A stretch of 64,000 nt of DNA from Elioraea rosea (GTDB taxonomy: Bacteria > Pseudomonadota > Alphaproteobacteria > Acetobacterales > Acetobacteraceae): the NCBI RefSeq assembly GCF_007644105.1, contig NZ_VFAC01000024.1, positions 1 through 64,000 of the forward strand. Reading direction: 5' to 3'. A program made the translations under genes and the position numbers. Positions 1 to 11,300 of the stretch are shown here, piece by piece; the first letter of the stretch is position 1, and the number at the start of each line of letters is the position of its first letter. The notes below the pieces were generated by a model that saw only the letters and a list, made by a program, of their open reading frames with translations, was not told the DNA's origin and ran no database searches.

Positions 1-1497
<1,497 letters not shown>

Positions 1498-1887
1498 TGG
1501 GCATCCTGGCAGCCGCGGCAGGGCGCGGGATGCGCAGTCCACGGGTGCGGGCAGTTATCGGCAGAGACGCCCCGAAGTCAAGGAAACCCGGGGCCTGCCT
1601 GGGTTGCGCGCGCCGGCTTCGGCGGCTGCCGCGGCGCCCGGCTCAGCCCGGGTCGGCGGGCGAAGGCGAGTGCTGCGACGAGGGTGCACATCATCGCGCC
1701 TGACCCCACCTAAGCTGCTGCGAAAACCCGGGCCGGGTAGCGACGCCCTCGCGCACCGAGGATCTGGCCCGCCGGTCCTGGCCCGCCGGTCCTGGCCCGC
1801 CGGCTCCGCCCGCCAGGTCTGGCCTGCCGGTTCTCGCCAGCATCGCCCTGGCTCCCACGCCAGTCAGTACCGCCCTACCATTGTGCC
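1498..1887. other. Divergent intergenic region, no gene
   Basis: About 390 bases between the helicase (minus) and the hydrolase (plus), so promoters for both should lie here. Apart from a GC-rich short tandem repeat at 1764-1805, I see no RNA gene and no convincing -35/-10 pair. Short open frames crossing it have no supporting start signals. Confidence 0.5.
1764..1805. repeat. Three tandem copies of a 14-base unit
   Basis: The unit ctggcccgccggtc occurs twice exactly and a third time with a change at its last bases, immediately head to tail. Degenerate further copies (cgcccgccaggt, ctggcctgccggtt) follow to about 1830. The repeat sits 60-120 bases upstream of the hydrolase start. Confidence 0.8.
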
Positions 1888-2592
1888 ATGTCCCAGCCAT
1901 TGATCCTGCTGCCCGGCCTGCTCTGCGACGCGACGCTCTGGGAGCATCAGCTGCGCCATCTCGGCGGTGACGGCCCCGTCACGGTCGCCGACCTGACGCG
2001 GGATGACAGCATCGGCGCAATGGCCGCGCGGGTGCTCGAGGCAGCCCCACCGACCTTCGACCTCGCCGGGCTTTCGATGGGCGGCTACCTCGCCTTCGAG
2101 ATCATGCGCCGCGCGCCCGAGCGGGTCCGTCGCCTCGGCCTGATCGATACCTCCGCGGCGTCGGACACCGAGGAGCAGACTTCGCGCCGTCGAGGGCTGA
2201 TCGATCTCGCCCGTCGCGGCCAGTTCAAGGGCGTGACGCCGCGCCTGCTGCCGCTCTTCCTCCACCCCGACAGGCTCGGCGAGGCGGCGCTGACGGAAGC
2301 GGTGATGGCAATGGCCGAGCGCGTGGGAGCGGAGGCCTTCCTTCGCCAGCAGCACGCCATCATGGGCCGTGCCGACAGCCGCCGGTCGCTTGCCGCCATC
2401 GCCTCACCCACCCTGGTGATCGTCGGGCGCGAGGACGCGCTGACGCCTGTCGCCGCGGCCGAGGAGATCGCTGCCGGAATCCCGCGCGCGCGCCTCGCGG
2501 TGATCGAGGAGTGCGGCCACCTCGCGACGATGGAGCGCCCCCAGGCGGTGACGGCGCTGATGCGGCTCTGGCGGGAGGGTGCGTTCGGCTGA
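1888..2592 (+). CDS. Alpha/beta-fold hydrolase
   Basis: Small cytoplasmic alpha/beta hydrolase of 234 residues; the substrate cannot be told. The N-terminus LILLPGLLCDATLW is the usual first strand and oxyanion loop, the nucleophile elbow reads GLSMGG (Ser near residue 68), an acid is expected in VIVGREDALTP, and the catalytic His is in EECGHLATMERP near the C-terminus, followed by the typical final helix. It stands alone, divergent from the helicase and about 115 bases before the chemoreceptor gene. The family is sure, the reaction is not. Confidence 0.85.
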   Translation: MSQPLILLPGLLCDATLWEHQLRHLGGDGPVTVADLTRDDSIGAMAARVLEAAPPTFDLAGLSMGGYLAFEIMRRAPERVRRLGLIDTSAASDTEEQTSRRRGLIDLARRGQFKGVTPRLLPLFLHPDRLGEAALTEAVMAMAERVGAEAFLRQQHAIMGRADSRRSLAAIASPTLVIVGREDALTPVAAAEEIAAGIPRARLAVIEECGHLATMERPQAVTALMRLWREGAFG

Positions 2593-2659
2593 TCGCTCCC
2601 GTTATTTCCGGTCAGCGGCAGGTCGCAGCCCGTTAACCCCCCTCTGCTCTGATGCGCCC

Positions 2660-2686
2660 CGGCCGGCCCCGGAAGAGGGCCGGCCG
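2660..2686 (+). other. Ten-base-pair hairpin in the chemoreceptor leader
   Basis: Arms CGGCCGGCCC and GGGCCGGCCG pair perfectly around a 7-base loop (cggaaga). It lies between the hydrolase stop and the ribosome-binding site (gaggag) of the chemoreceptor. There is no U tract, so it could be a terminator of the hydrolase transcript or a leader structure; the sequence does not decide. Confidence 0.5.
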
Positions 2687-2708
2687 CGAGGCGTTGAGGA
2701 GTGAAGGC

Positions 2709-4676
2709 ATGAAGTTCACGAGCATCGGCGGTCGCGTGATCGGCGCGACAGCCCTTGTCGCGGCCGTCGCATCGGCCGTGTTCGGGACGGTCGTCGTCCT
2801 GCACGACCAGTCGAACATGGCGGAGGAAACGGAGCGCCGCGCCGTCGCCTCGATCGGGCAGTTCGGCTCTGCGCTGGAGGCCGAGCAGCGCCAGCTCGCG
2901 CTCACGGCAGCAACGCTTGCCGCACTTCCGCCGCTGCGCGAGGCCGTGCTGCGCGATGACCGCGACGCGACCTTGGCACTCCTGAAGGACACCCAGCCTG
3001 CCGCGGCCGGAACGCTCGCCGGCGCGCGGGTGAACGTCCACAAGGCGCCGGCCGTCGCCTTCGTGCGGGTGTGGAACCCCGGGGCGCACGGCGACGACAT
3101 CTCCTCCCGCCGCCGCACCGTGACGGAGGCCGCGCGCACCGGCCGGCTGCAGCAGGGGCTCGAGGCGGGGCTCCGCGACATCTCCGTGTTCGGCGTCGCG
3201 CCCGTGATGCATGAGGGCCGCGCGATCGCCACCGTCGACATCGCTCTCGGCCTGACCGAGCCGGTGCTGAAACGCCTGGCCGCAGCGCTGGGGGCAGACA
3301 TCTCGATCTTCCGACGCACCGAGAGCGGGCTCGAGCCGATCGGCTCGACGCTCGAAGGGGCGCCACGCATCGCGCCGGCGCTGCACGAGGCGGCGCTCGC
3401 CGGCCGCGCGGGAACCACCCAGGCGGAGGCGCGGGGGCGGCACTACGCCGTCGCCGTCCTGCCACTCGCAGACGTTTCCGGCCGCGCCATCGGCGTGGTC
3501 GAGATCGGCCATGACCTGACGCCGCAGCTCGCCGCGCAGCGCGAGGGCCTTGCCTTCATCGCGCTGGCTGCCCTCGGCGTTCTCGTCCTCGCCGGGCTCG
3601 CAGGCTTCCTGCTCTCGCGCCCCATCGTGCGGCCGATCCGCCGCATGACGGAGGCGATGGAGAAGCTCGCCGCGGGAGACGTCGCGGTCACGGTCGAGGG
3701 CGCGGGCCGTGCCGACGAGATCGGCGCGATGGCCGCGGCCGTCGAGGTGTTCCGGCAGGACCGCATCGAGGCGCAGCGGCTGCGCGAGGAGCAGGAGCGC
3801 GCCAAGGCCGCCGCGGAGGAGGAGAAGCGCGCGGCGATGGCGGCGCTCGCCGACGCGTTCGAGCGTTCGGTCGCCGCCCGTGTCGGTGCGGTCGCGAAAC
3901 GCGCCGAGGAGATGCGCGGCACCGCGGAGAGGATGAGCGGCACCGCAGGCGCGCTCGCGCGCGATGCCGCGCAGGTCGCAGGTTCCGCGGAGGAGGCGGG
4001 TGGCTCGGTCCAGTCGGTCGCGGCAGCGGCGGAGGAGCTCGCCGCCTCGCTCGCAGAGATCAGCCGCCAGGTCGCGCAGTCTGCCGAGGTGGCCCGCGGC
4101 GCGGTGACCATCGCCGACGAGGGCACGAGCCAGATGCGCACACTCGAGACGGCCGCTCTCCAGATCGGCGACGTCGTGCGGCTGATCGGCGACATCGCGG
4201 GGCAGACGAACCTCCTGGCGCTCAACGCCACGATCGAGGCCGCGCGTGCGGGCGAGGCAGGCAAGGGCTTCGCCGTCGTCGCCTCGGAGGTGAAGAACCT
4301 CGCAGGCCAGACCGCGAAGGCGACCGAGGAGATCGCGCGCACCGTGCAGGAGATGCAGGGCGCGACGCGCCAGGCCGTCGAGACGATCGGCTCGATCGGC
4401 AAGGTGGTCAGCCAGATGAATGGGGTGACGAGCTCGATCGCCGCGGCCGTCGAGGAGCAGGGTGCGGCTACGGCGGAGATCAGCCGCTCGGTTCAGCAGG
4501 CTGCGAGCGGCGCGCAGGCCGTCTCAGCGACCGTCGGTGCCGTGTCGCACGCGGCGGAGCAGACCGGCGGGGCGGCGGAGACGGTGCGCGGCGTGGCGGG
4601 CGAGCTCGGCGCCGAGGCGACGGCGCTGACCGAGGAGGTCGGCCGCTTCCTCGCCGAGGTGCGCCGCAGCGACTGA
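2709..4676 (+). CDS. Methyl-accepting chemotaxis protein with periplasmic Cache-type sensor
   Basis: Transmembrane chemoreceptor of 655 residues. TM1 is at about 8-30, then a periplasmic ligand domain (35-275) with FVRVWNP and GDDISSRR, resembling the dCache_3 family. TM2 is at 281-303 and HAMP follows from about 304. The long coiled-coil signalling domain contains the conserved hairpin tip ([20 protein letters not shown] and the [16 protein letters not shown] segment) that binds CheA/CheW. The start at 2709 has GAGGAG nine bases upstream; an in-frame upstream start at 2652 would add 19 basic residues and place them in the hairpin region, so it was rejected. No che genes are nearby, so it feeds a chemotaxis system elsewhere. 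The ligand is unknown; small organic acids or amines are common for this sensor type (inference). Confidence 0.93.
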   Translation: MKFTSIGGRVIGATALVAAVASAVFGTVVVLHDQSNMAEETERRAVASIGQFGSALEAEQRQLALTAATLAALPPLREAVLRDDRDATLALLKDTQPAAAGTLAGARVNVHKAPAVAFVRVWNPGAHGDDISSRRRTVTEAARTGRLQQGLEAGLRDISVFGVAPVMHEGRAIATVDIALGLTEPVLKRLAAALGADISIFRRTESGLEPIGSTLEGAPRIAPALHEAALAGRAGTTQAEARGRHYAVAVLPLADVSGRAIGVVEIGHDLTPQLAAQREGLAFIALAALGVLVLAGLAGFLLSRPIVRPIRRMTEAMEKLAAGDVAVTVEGAGRADEIGAMAAAVEVFRQDRIEAQRLREEQERAKAAAEEEKRAAMAALADAFERSVAARVGAVAKRAEEMRGTAERMSGTAGALARDAAQVAGSAEEAGGSVQSVAAAAEELAASLAEISRQVAQSAEVARGAVTIADEGTSQMRTLETAALQIGDVVRLIGDIAGQTNLLALNATIEAARAGEAGKGFAVVASEVKNLAGQTAKATEEIARTVQEMQGATRQAVETIGSIGKVVSQMNGVTSSIAAAVEEQGAATAEISRSVQQAASGAQAVSATVGAVSHAAEQTGGAAETVRGVAGELGAEATALTEEVGRFLAEVRRSD

Positions 4677-4703
4677 GCTCCGAGGCGGGGGAATGTCTTC
4701 GGG

Positions 4704-4740
4704 CGGGCCGGGGTGCTGGCAATCACCCCGCGCCGGCCCG
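4704..4740 (+). terminator. Hairpin downstream of the chemoreceptor gene
   Basis: Two stacked stems (CGGGCC/GGCCCG and GGGGTG/CACCCC, separated by a 5-base bulge) close an 8-base loop, 28 bases after the chemoreceptor stop. There is no U run. It overlaps the 5' part of a longer reading of the next gene, which supports starting that gene at 4789. Confidence 0.45.
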
Positions 4741-4788
4741 AGCCGTGCTATGGTTGTTCCGCTCGCAGAAAGCGACGGGGAACGGTGC

Positions 4789-5496
4789 ATGCCTGGAACG
4801 GGGGACGTCACGGGGTTCGCGGAAGCCTTCTTCCGCTTCGGTCCATATTTCCTGGTCGTCCTGCTGATCGCGACGGGCGTGGGGCTCCTGATCGGCAGCC
4901 AGCCCGACTGGCTCGACAAGCGCAAGCGCTTCTGGCTGTCCGTCGGCTTCTTCGGCGCCTCGGCCGTCGTTTCTGTCATGGCGCTCTATGACTGGGGCAC
5001 GGAACGGCGCAACGAGGTGATCGCCCGCGCCGAGGCGGAAGCGAGACAGATCGTCACCGCAGCCGAACAGGAGGCGAGCCGCGTGCGCGCCGCCTCCCGC
5101 CAGGAGGCCGACCGATGGTTCGTCCGACGCATCCAGGTGCGACTCGGCGGCGCCGATGTGGCCGTGCGCGGCATCGTGCTGCCGCAGACGGCGATGGACG
5201 ACTACGACGTCGTCTGGCAGATCAGCCCGGGCGACTGGCGGCTGCAGGTCTACATCTTCGGCCGCGTGCCGATCACTGAGGTGCATGTGCCGATCGTCTA
5301 TCTCGAGGTCGAGGATCCCGGGCACCGGACGCGAACGCCGCTGCCACTCTGTGTCGCGCATGTCGCGCGAGCCACTATGATCGAGATCCTCGCGCCGATG
5401 GCGCCGTCCGGCCAGCCGGCGCAGATCGGCCCGAGCCTCCGCGTGCTCGCGGGCCAGACGGTGCTCGCGCCCGACACCTGCCTGAGGCCGGCATGA
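4789..5496 (+). CDS. Membrane-anchored protein with two TM segments and a short coiled coil, function unknown
   Basis: I do not recognise this 235-residue protein. Two hydrophobic segments (about residues 13-34 and 48-65) are followed by a charged helix rich in Ala/Glu/Arg (ARAEAEARQIVTAAEQEAS), likely a coiled coil, and then a beta-rich domain of about 120 residues (VRLGGADVAVRGIVLPQ, DYDVVWQISPGDWRLQVYIFG). ATG 4789 follows gggg-a at a workable distance; the in-frame ATG at 4693 is less likely because its codons fall in the preceding hairpin. The stop overlaps the next start (ATGA), so the two genes are probably translationally coupled. Possibly an envelope assembly or stress protein. Confidence 0.65.
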   Translation: MPGTGDVTGFAEAFFRFGPYFLVVLLIATGVGLLIGSQPDWLDKRKRFWLSVGFFGASAVVSVMALYDWGTERRNEVIARAEAEARQIVTAAEQEASRVRAASRQEADRWFVRRIQVRLGGADVAVRGIVLPQTAMDDYDVVWQISPGDWRLQVYIFGRVPITEVHVPIVYLEVEDPGHRTRTPLPLCVAHVARATMIEILAPMAPSGQPAQIGPSLRVLAGQTVLAPDTCLRPA

Positions 5497-5837
5497 GGGC
5501 GCACGCGGCACTCCTTTTCTGCGCGGCGCTACTGTTGCCGGCCGCAGCGTCCGCCGCCTGCCCGGACTGGCTCACGACGGACATGACCGAGCGCGGCGTG
5601 CCGCAGCGCGAGATCGCGCGCATGTGCGGGCCGCCGCTCGTGCGGAGCCTCGCGCCCTCGCTGTCTGCCCCTGCGCCCGCAGCCGCACCCGCGCCAGCGC
5701 AGCGTGCTGCGGGTCCATCCAACCGATGCGTGCCCGAACAGGGGGTGGCGTGCGAGACGCGCAGCCCACGGGTCGTCGGCAGCCCGTGCTGGTGCTTCGG
5801 CGCTGGCGGGGAACCCGTTTCCGGAACGATCCGCTAG
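5493..5837 (+). CDS. Small secreted Cys-containing protein, function unknown
   Basis: 114 residues with a clear Sec signal peptide (MRAHAALLFCAALLLPAAASA, cleavage likely after ASA). The mature part has Cys in ACPDW, MCGPP, RCVP, ACETR and PCWCF, six in all, with a Pro/Ala-rich linker in the middle (about 50-72), suggesting two small disulfide-stabilised ends. It overlaps the preceding membrane protein gene by four bases, so they probably act together in the envelope. No family recognised. Confidence 0.6.
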   Translation: MRAHAALLFCAALLLPAAASAACPDWLTTDMTERGVPQREIARMCGPPLVRSLAPSLSAPAPAAAPAPAQRAAGPSNRCVPEQGVACETRSPRVVGSPCWCFGAGGEPVSGTIR

Positions 5838-5870
5838 CGACAGCCTCCGACCGCCTCGCGGTGCCGCGCG

Positions 5871-6733
5871 TCAGCCCGCCTCGCCGTGGGTTCGCGGATA
5901 GGCGCTTGGCAGCGGTGATTGCCAGCCTGTGAGAAGGCCAGGATCGGCGTCGAACACCTCGACCCGGAGCGGGTGGCAGGCGACCGTGTCGGTCGAGTGG
6001 GTCTGGCCGCAATTGCCGCCCGGGCAGGCGGAGAGGGCGCCGAGCAGGTCGATCTCCGCGAAGAACTCGATGTAGTCGCCAGGACGCACCGGGCTCGCCT
6101 TCATGAAGTACTGGTGGGTGTCGCGCGTGAAGCCAGTGCACATGAACACGTTCAGCACGTCGTGCACGTGGTGCTCGACCTCCCGCGCCGGCCTGCCGAG
6201 CGCAGCACCCAGCGCGCGCGCGAGGTTCGAGTGGCAGCAGCGGTGGAAGTCGGTGCCGTTGAGCAGCCGGTTCGTGTACGGGTCGCAGCGCGTTCCGATC
6301 ACGTCATGGATGCCGGCGCCGTCCTGGTCCCAGCCGTACCAGCCGAGCGTATCGTGGGTGATCGTCGCCATCGGGCGGAGATGCGGCAGGCTGCTCCAGA
6401 GCCTGTCGCCCGTGCTCACATGGGTCGCATGGATGGCCCGCGTCTTGCCGCTGAAGAACCGCTCGGAGAGGTCGTCTGCGTTCCAGAGGTTGAGGTCGCC
6501 GACCTGCGGCCCGTCGGTGCAGACGATGCGGAAGAACTGTCCCTTCCGCACTTGGAACGAGCATCCGTCCCTTGGCGGCGCGACCGCTTCGCCCACCTTG
6601 GTGAGCGTCCGCCTCGCCTGGCCGAGCATCGCCATGTCGGGCGGTGCGAGCGCATCAGTCGGATAGACGATGGCGATCGGCTGCGCCCTGCGCTCCGCTG
6701 CGTCGGGCGGTTCTGCGACTGGCTCAGGCTGCG

Positions 6734-6737
<4 letters not shown>
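5871..6737 (-). CDS. DUF1989 / urea carboxylase-associated family protein
   Basis: 288 residues matching the DUF1989 family, whose members often accompany urea carboxylase (urea amidolyase) genes. Recognisable segments are GQFFRIVCTDGPQVGDLNLWN, FSGKTRAIHATHVSTGDRLWS, and the C-terminal GALSACPGGNCGQTHSTD, where Cys and His could bind a metal. The biochemical role of the family is poorly defined. No urea carboxylase or allophanate hydrolase is seen in the window. The ATG overlaps the parE stop by four bases (ATGA), so it is expected to be translated from the parE transcript, an unusual partner. Confidence 0.8.
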
Positions 6738-8707
<1,970 letters not shown>

Positions 8708-8754
8708 GCTGTGTTCCTGAGTTGGGCAGGCACAGTAGGCGATCGACCTTCCAC

Positions 8755-8772
8755 GCCACAAGCGCTTGTGGC
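8755..8772. promoter_or_regulatory. Perfect 18-base palindrome, candidate operator
   Basis: GCCACAAGCGCTTGTGGC is its own reverse complement over 18 bases. With one unpaired base the symmetry extends to CAC/GTG on both sides. It occupies the short (77-base) gap between divergent parE and the sbtA-like gene, ending 12 bases before the sbtA-like ATG. The position suits an operator controlling the transporter. The regulator is unknown. Confidence 0.65.
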
Positions 8773-8784
8773 AGTGACCGCGAC

Positions 8785-9759
8785 ATGGACGCACCGCTGA
8801 CCCTTCTGGGCCAGAATCTTCTCTCGCCGATGCTGCTCGCCTTCTGCCTCGGCATCGCCGCGCAGAGGCTCGGGTCCGACCTGCGCCTGCCGGACCCCGT
8901 GCACCAGGCGCTGACGATCTACCTCCTTCTCGCGATCGGCATGAAGGGCGGCGTGGCGCTCTCCGTCTCGCCTCTGTCCGAGGTGGTGCTGCCGCTCGCG
9001 GGCTCGCTCATCCTCGGCGCGGCGATCCCGTTCTGGTGCTACCCCGTTCTCAGGCGCTTCGGGCGATTCGAGCCGGCCGATGCGGCCGCCGTCGCCGCGC
9101 ACTACGCCTCCGTCTCCGCCGTCACCTTCGTCGCCGGTCTCGCCTGGCTCGAGGGCGCGAAGGTGCCGGTCGAGGGGTTCATGCCAGCGCTTCTCGCGGT
9201 GATGGAGGCGCCCGGCATCGCGGTCGCGGTGCTGCTCGGCCGCCGCGCGATGGGCGGAGAGGTGGGGTTCGGCGCGCTTGCCGCGGAGGTGCTGGCCGGG
9301 CGGTCGATCCTGCTGCTGATCGGCGGGCTCGTGATCGGGGCGCTGACGGGGGAGCGCGGCTACGCGCCGGTCGCCCCGTTCTTCGCCTCCGGATTCGCAG
9401 GCGCCCTGACGCTGTTCCTGCTCGACATGGGGGTGACGGCGGCGCGGCGCTTCGGCGACCTTCGCCGGGTGGGCCCGTTCCTCCTCGGCTTCGCCATCGT
9501 CGCACCACTGCTGAACGGCGTCGCCGGCGCGTTCGTCGGCCGCGCCGTGGGGCTCGGCGAGGGCGGCATCGCGATGCTCGCGATCCTCTCCGCCTCTGCG
9601 AGCTACATCGCTGCACCGGCCGCCGTGCGCCTTGCCCTGCCCGAGGCGAACCCGGCCTTCGCGCTGACGGCGGCCTTGGCGGTGACCTTCCCCTTCAACC
9701 TCTCGCTCGGCCTGCCGCTCTACGCGGCCCTGGCGCGCGCGATCGCAGGAGGCGGCTGA
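8785..9759 (+). CDS. SbtA-like sodium-dependent bicarbonate transporter family permease
   Basis: Integral membrane protein of 324 residues with about ten hydrophobic segments in two inverted-repeat halves. It matches the SbtA (DUF897) family, which in cyanobacteria imports bicarbonate with Na+. Family-like segments are LLAIGMKGGVALS, AAHYASVSAVTFVAG, MEAPGIAVAVLLG and SASASYIAAPAAVRLALPEANP. A central hydrophilic loop around 150-170 corresponds to the site where SbtB docks. ATG 8785 was chosen because in-frame upstream codons overlap the palindrome. The stop overlaps the next ATG by one base (TGATG), so permease and PII-like protein are made together. Bicarbonate is the family's known substrate; here it is inferred. 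Confidence 0.85.
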   Translation: MDAPLTLLGQNLLSPMLLAFCLGIAAQRLGSDLRLPDPVHQALTIYLLLAIGMKGGVALSVSPLSEVVLPLAGSLILGAAIPFWCYPVLRRFGRFEPADAAAVAAHYASVSAVTFVAGLAWLEGAKVPVEGFMPALLAVMEAPGIAVAVLLGRRAMGGEVGFGALAAEVLAGRSILLLIGGLVIGALTGERGYAPVAPFFASGFAGALTLFLLDMGVTAARRFGDLRRVGPFLLGFAIVAPLLNGVAGAFVGRAVGLGEGGIAMLAILSASASYIAAPAAVRLALPEANPAFALTAALAVTFPFNLSLGLPLYAALARAIAGGG

Positions 9760-10064
9760 TGGCGACGCTCAGGCTCATCACCATCCTCGCGGAAGCGGAG
9801 GTGTCCGACAGGCTTCTGCGCGACCTCGGCGCGCTCGGCGTGCGCGGCTGGAACCTCATCCACGGCGAGGGGCACTGGAACCGCGCGCTCGACACGGCAG
9901 GCCCGGCCGATTTCGACGGGCCGACCGTGCGGATCGAGACGGTGGCGGAGGAGAAGGTGGCGGAGGCGGTGATGGCGCATCTCGCCGCAGCCTGGTTCCC
10001 GCGCTTCGCCGTCTTCGCCTGGGTGACGGATGCCGAGGTGATGCGGCCCGGGAAGTACGCCTGA
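9759..10064 (+). CDS. SbtB-like PII-family regulator of the adjacent transporter
   Basis: 101-residue ferredoxin-fold protein of the PII superfamily. The pattern is ATLRLITILAEAEVSDRLLRDLGALGVRGWNLIHGEG, then a short loop in place of the GlnB T-loop, then VRIETVAEEKVAEAVMAHLAAAWFPRFAVFAWVTDAEVMRP. It lacks the uridylylated Tyr and the GlnB signature seen in the true glnB at 25703-26041. SbtB proteins bind adenyl nucleotides (cAMP, AMP, ADP, ATP) and gate SbtA. The one-base overlap with the sbtA-like gene makes this assignment strong despite low conservation. The C-terminal Cys pair of some SbtB proteins is absent. Confidence 0.8.
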   Translation: MATLRLITILAEAEVSDRLLRDLGALGVRGWNLIHGEGHWNRALDTAGPADFDGPTVRIETVAEEKVAEAVMAHLAAAWFPRFAVFAWVTDAEVMRPGKYA

Positions 10065-10073
10065 CGGGTCTGC

Positions 10074-10763
10074 CTAGCGGAATACGACGCCCGGCACGCG
10101 CAGTTCCGACCCAAGGAAGGGAAGCACGGCATTGCGCCCGCGGGAGTAGGCCCAGAGGCACACCTCTGTGTCGGCAGGCGCGATGCGGCGGTAGGAGTGC
10201 CAGCGCGCGGAAAACGAGCTCCAGCCCTGCTGGCCGATCGTGCGGACGCCCTGGCGCAGCGCGAACATCTGCGCCACCGGCTGGTAGCCGGCCTCTGCCG
10301 CGACGGCGGTGTTGCAGCCGCAGAGCATGAGAACGGAGCTCGGGCTCCAGGGAAGCTGCGTCATCCGCCCGATATGGCCGCTCGCGAGCGTGATGTCGGT
10401 CGGGCACATCCTGTTGGTGCGGTCGATCCCCGCGAGCTCGATCCCGCCCTCGAGGCCGCCGGGATACGGCCCGCCGGGCGAGGCATGGGTGAAGAGCCCG
10501 CCGCAGAGCACGTTGGCGCCGGCGCCGCGCGCCTCTTCCGCTACCCTGTCCCACGCCAAAAGGAGCTCGGGCACGGAGGTGGCGCCGTATTTCAGCGGCA
10601 CGCTGCCGGGGAACCAGAAGGAAGCGCGGCGCAGGAACGTGTCGGCCGCGCGTTCGAACGCGCGGTCGGCCACGTTGTCGTAGTAGATCGCGAACACCGC
10701 CTGGGCCGGGCCCGAGCGCCCGGCACCAGGGGTGAAGCCGAGTTCCGGAAGCGGGTGGTACAT
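10074..10763 (-). CDS. Unrecognised 229-residue protein with His and Cys motifs resembling caspase/CHAT-type folds
   Basis: No family recognised with certainty. There is no signal peptide or TM segment. Two strands followed by polar motifs stand out: NVLCGGLFTHASPGG (His93) and SVLMLCGCNTAVAAEAG (Cys148, Cys150), then GVRTIGQQGWSSFS. Their order and spacing recall clan CD cysteine peptidases and CHAT domains (His-Gly then hydrophobic strand-x-Cys-x-Thr), but this is only a pattern match. The ATG lies nine bases after the dps stop on the same strand, with GGCGGGG directly before it, so it is probably co-transcribed with dps. It ends nine bases from the convergent SbtB-like gene. Confidence 0.6.
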   Translation of the reverse strand: MYHPLPELGFTPGAGRSGPAQAVFAIYYDNVADRAFERAADTFLRRASFWFPGSVPLKYGATSVPELLLAWDRVAEEARGAGANVLCGGLFTHASPGGPYPGGLEGGIELAGIDRTNRMCPTDITLASGHIGRMTQLPWSPSSVLMLCGCNTAVAAEAGYQPVAQMFALRQGVRTIGQQGWSSFSARWHSYRRIAPADTEVCLWAYSRGRNAVLPFLGSELRVPGVVFR

Positions 10764-10772
10764 CCCCGCCCG

Positions 10773-11252
10773 TCAGCCCTTCTGCAGGTGCGCCTCGAGG
10801 AACCAGAGGTCCTTGTCGAGCTGTCGGGAGAGCGCGGTGAGAATGTCGGCCGCGTCCGCGTCGCCCATTTCATCGGTCTCGTCGATGCCCTTGCGGACAG
10901 ACTTTCCGAGTGCGGCGGCACGGTCGGCGAGTTCGCCGACGAGCTTCATTCCGTCGAACACGTCGGCGGGAAAGGGGGCAAGCGACGTGCCCTTCTCCAC
11001 CGCCTGCACGCTGCCCATCGCCGTGCCGCCGAGCGCCGTGATCCTTTCCGCCATCTCGTCGATATGCGGCGAGTAGGCGGCCTGCATCGTGTCGAACATC
11101 TCGTGCAGGGCAATGAACTGCGGGCCCTTCACGTTCCAGTGCGCATGCTTCAGGGCGAGCTGGAAATCGACGACGTCTGCGAGCCGGCTGTTGAGGAGGG
11201 CGGCGACGCCCTTCCGGGCATTGGCGGCGATGTCATTGCGGGTCTTGTGCAT
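10773..11252 (-). CDS. dps: Dps-family DNA-binding ferritin-like protein
   Basis: 159-residue ferritin-like subunit that forms dodecamers, oxidises and stores iron with peroxide, and protects DNA in stress. The ferroxidase-site pattern is present: LKHAHWNVKGPQFIALHEMFD and the following SPHIDEMAERI. The helix bundle continues to SRQLDKDLWFLEAHLQKG, the usual Dps C-terminus. The N-terminal MHKTRNDIAANARKG is basic and could contact DNA. ATG 11252 follows GGAGAG at good spacing; the in-frame upstream start at 11276 was not chosen. It sits 48 bases after the histidine phosphatase and just before the unrecognised protein. Confidence 0.92.
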   Translation of the reverse strand: MHKTRNDIAANARKGVAALLNSRLADVVDFQLALKHAHWNVKGPQFIALHEMFDTMQAAYSPHIDEMAERITALGGTAMGSVQAVEKGTSLAPFPADVFDGMKLVGELADRAAALGKSVRKGIDETDEMGDADAADILTALSRQLDKDLWFLEAHLQKG

Positions 11253-11300
11253 GTGTCTCTCCTTCGCTCGCCTCAACGTGGAACCGCCCCATCGGTTGCG

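Noticed and set aside
4693-4788. Longer start for the membrane protein at 4789-5496
   Set aside because: Its codons overlap the hairpin after the chemoreceptor gene and add a poorly conserved Cys/Pro-rich leader; the ATG at 4789 has a better setting.
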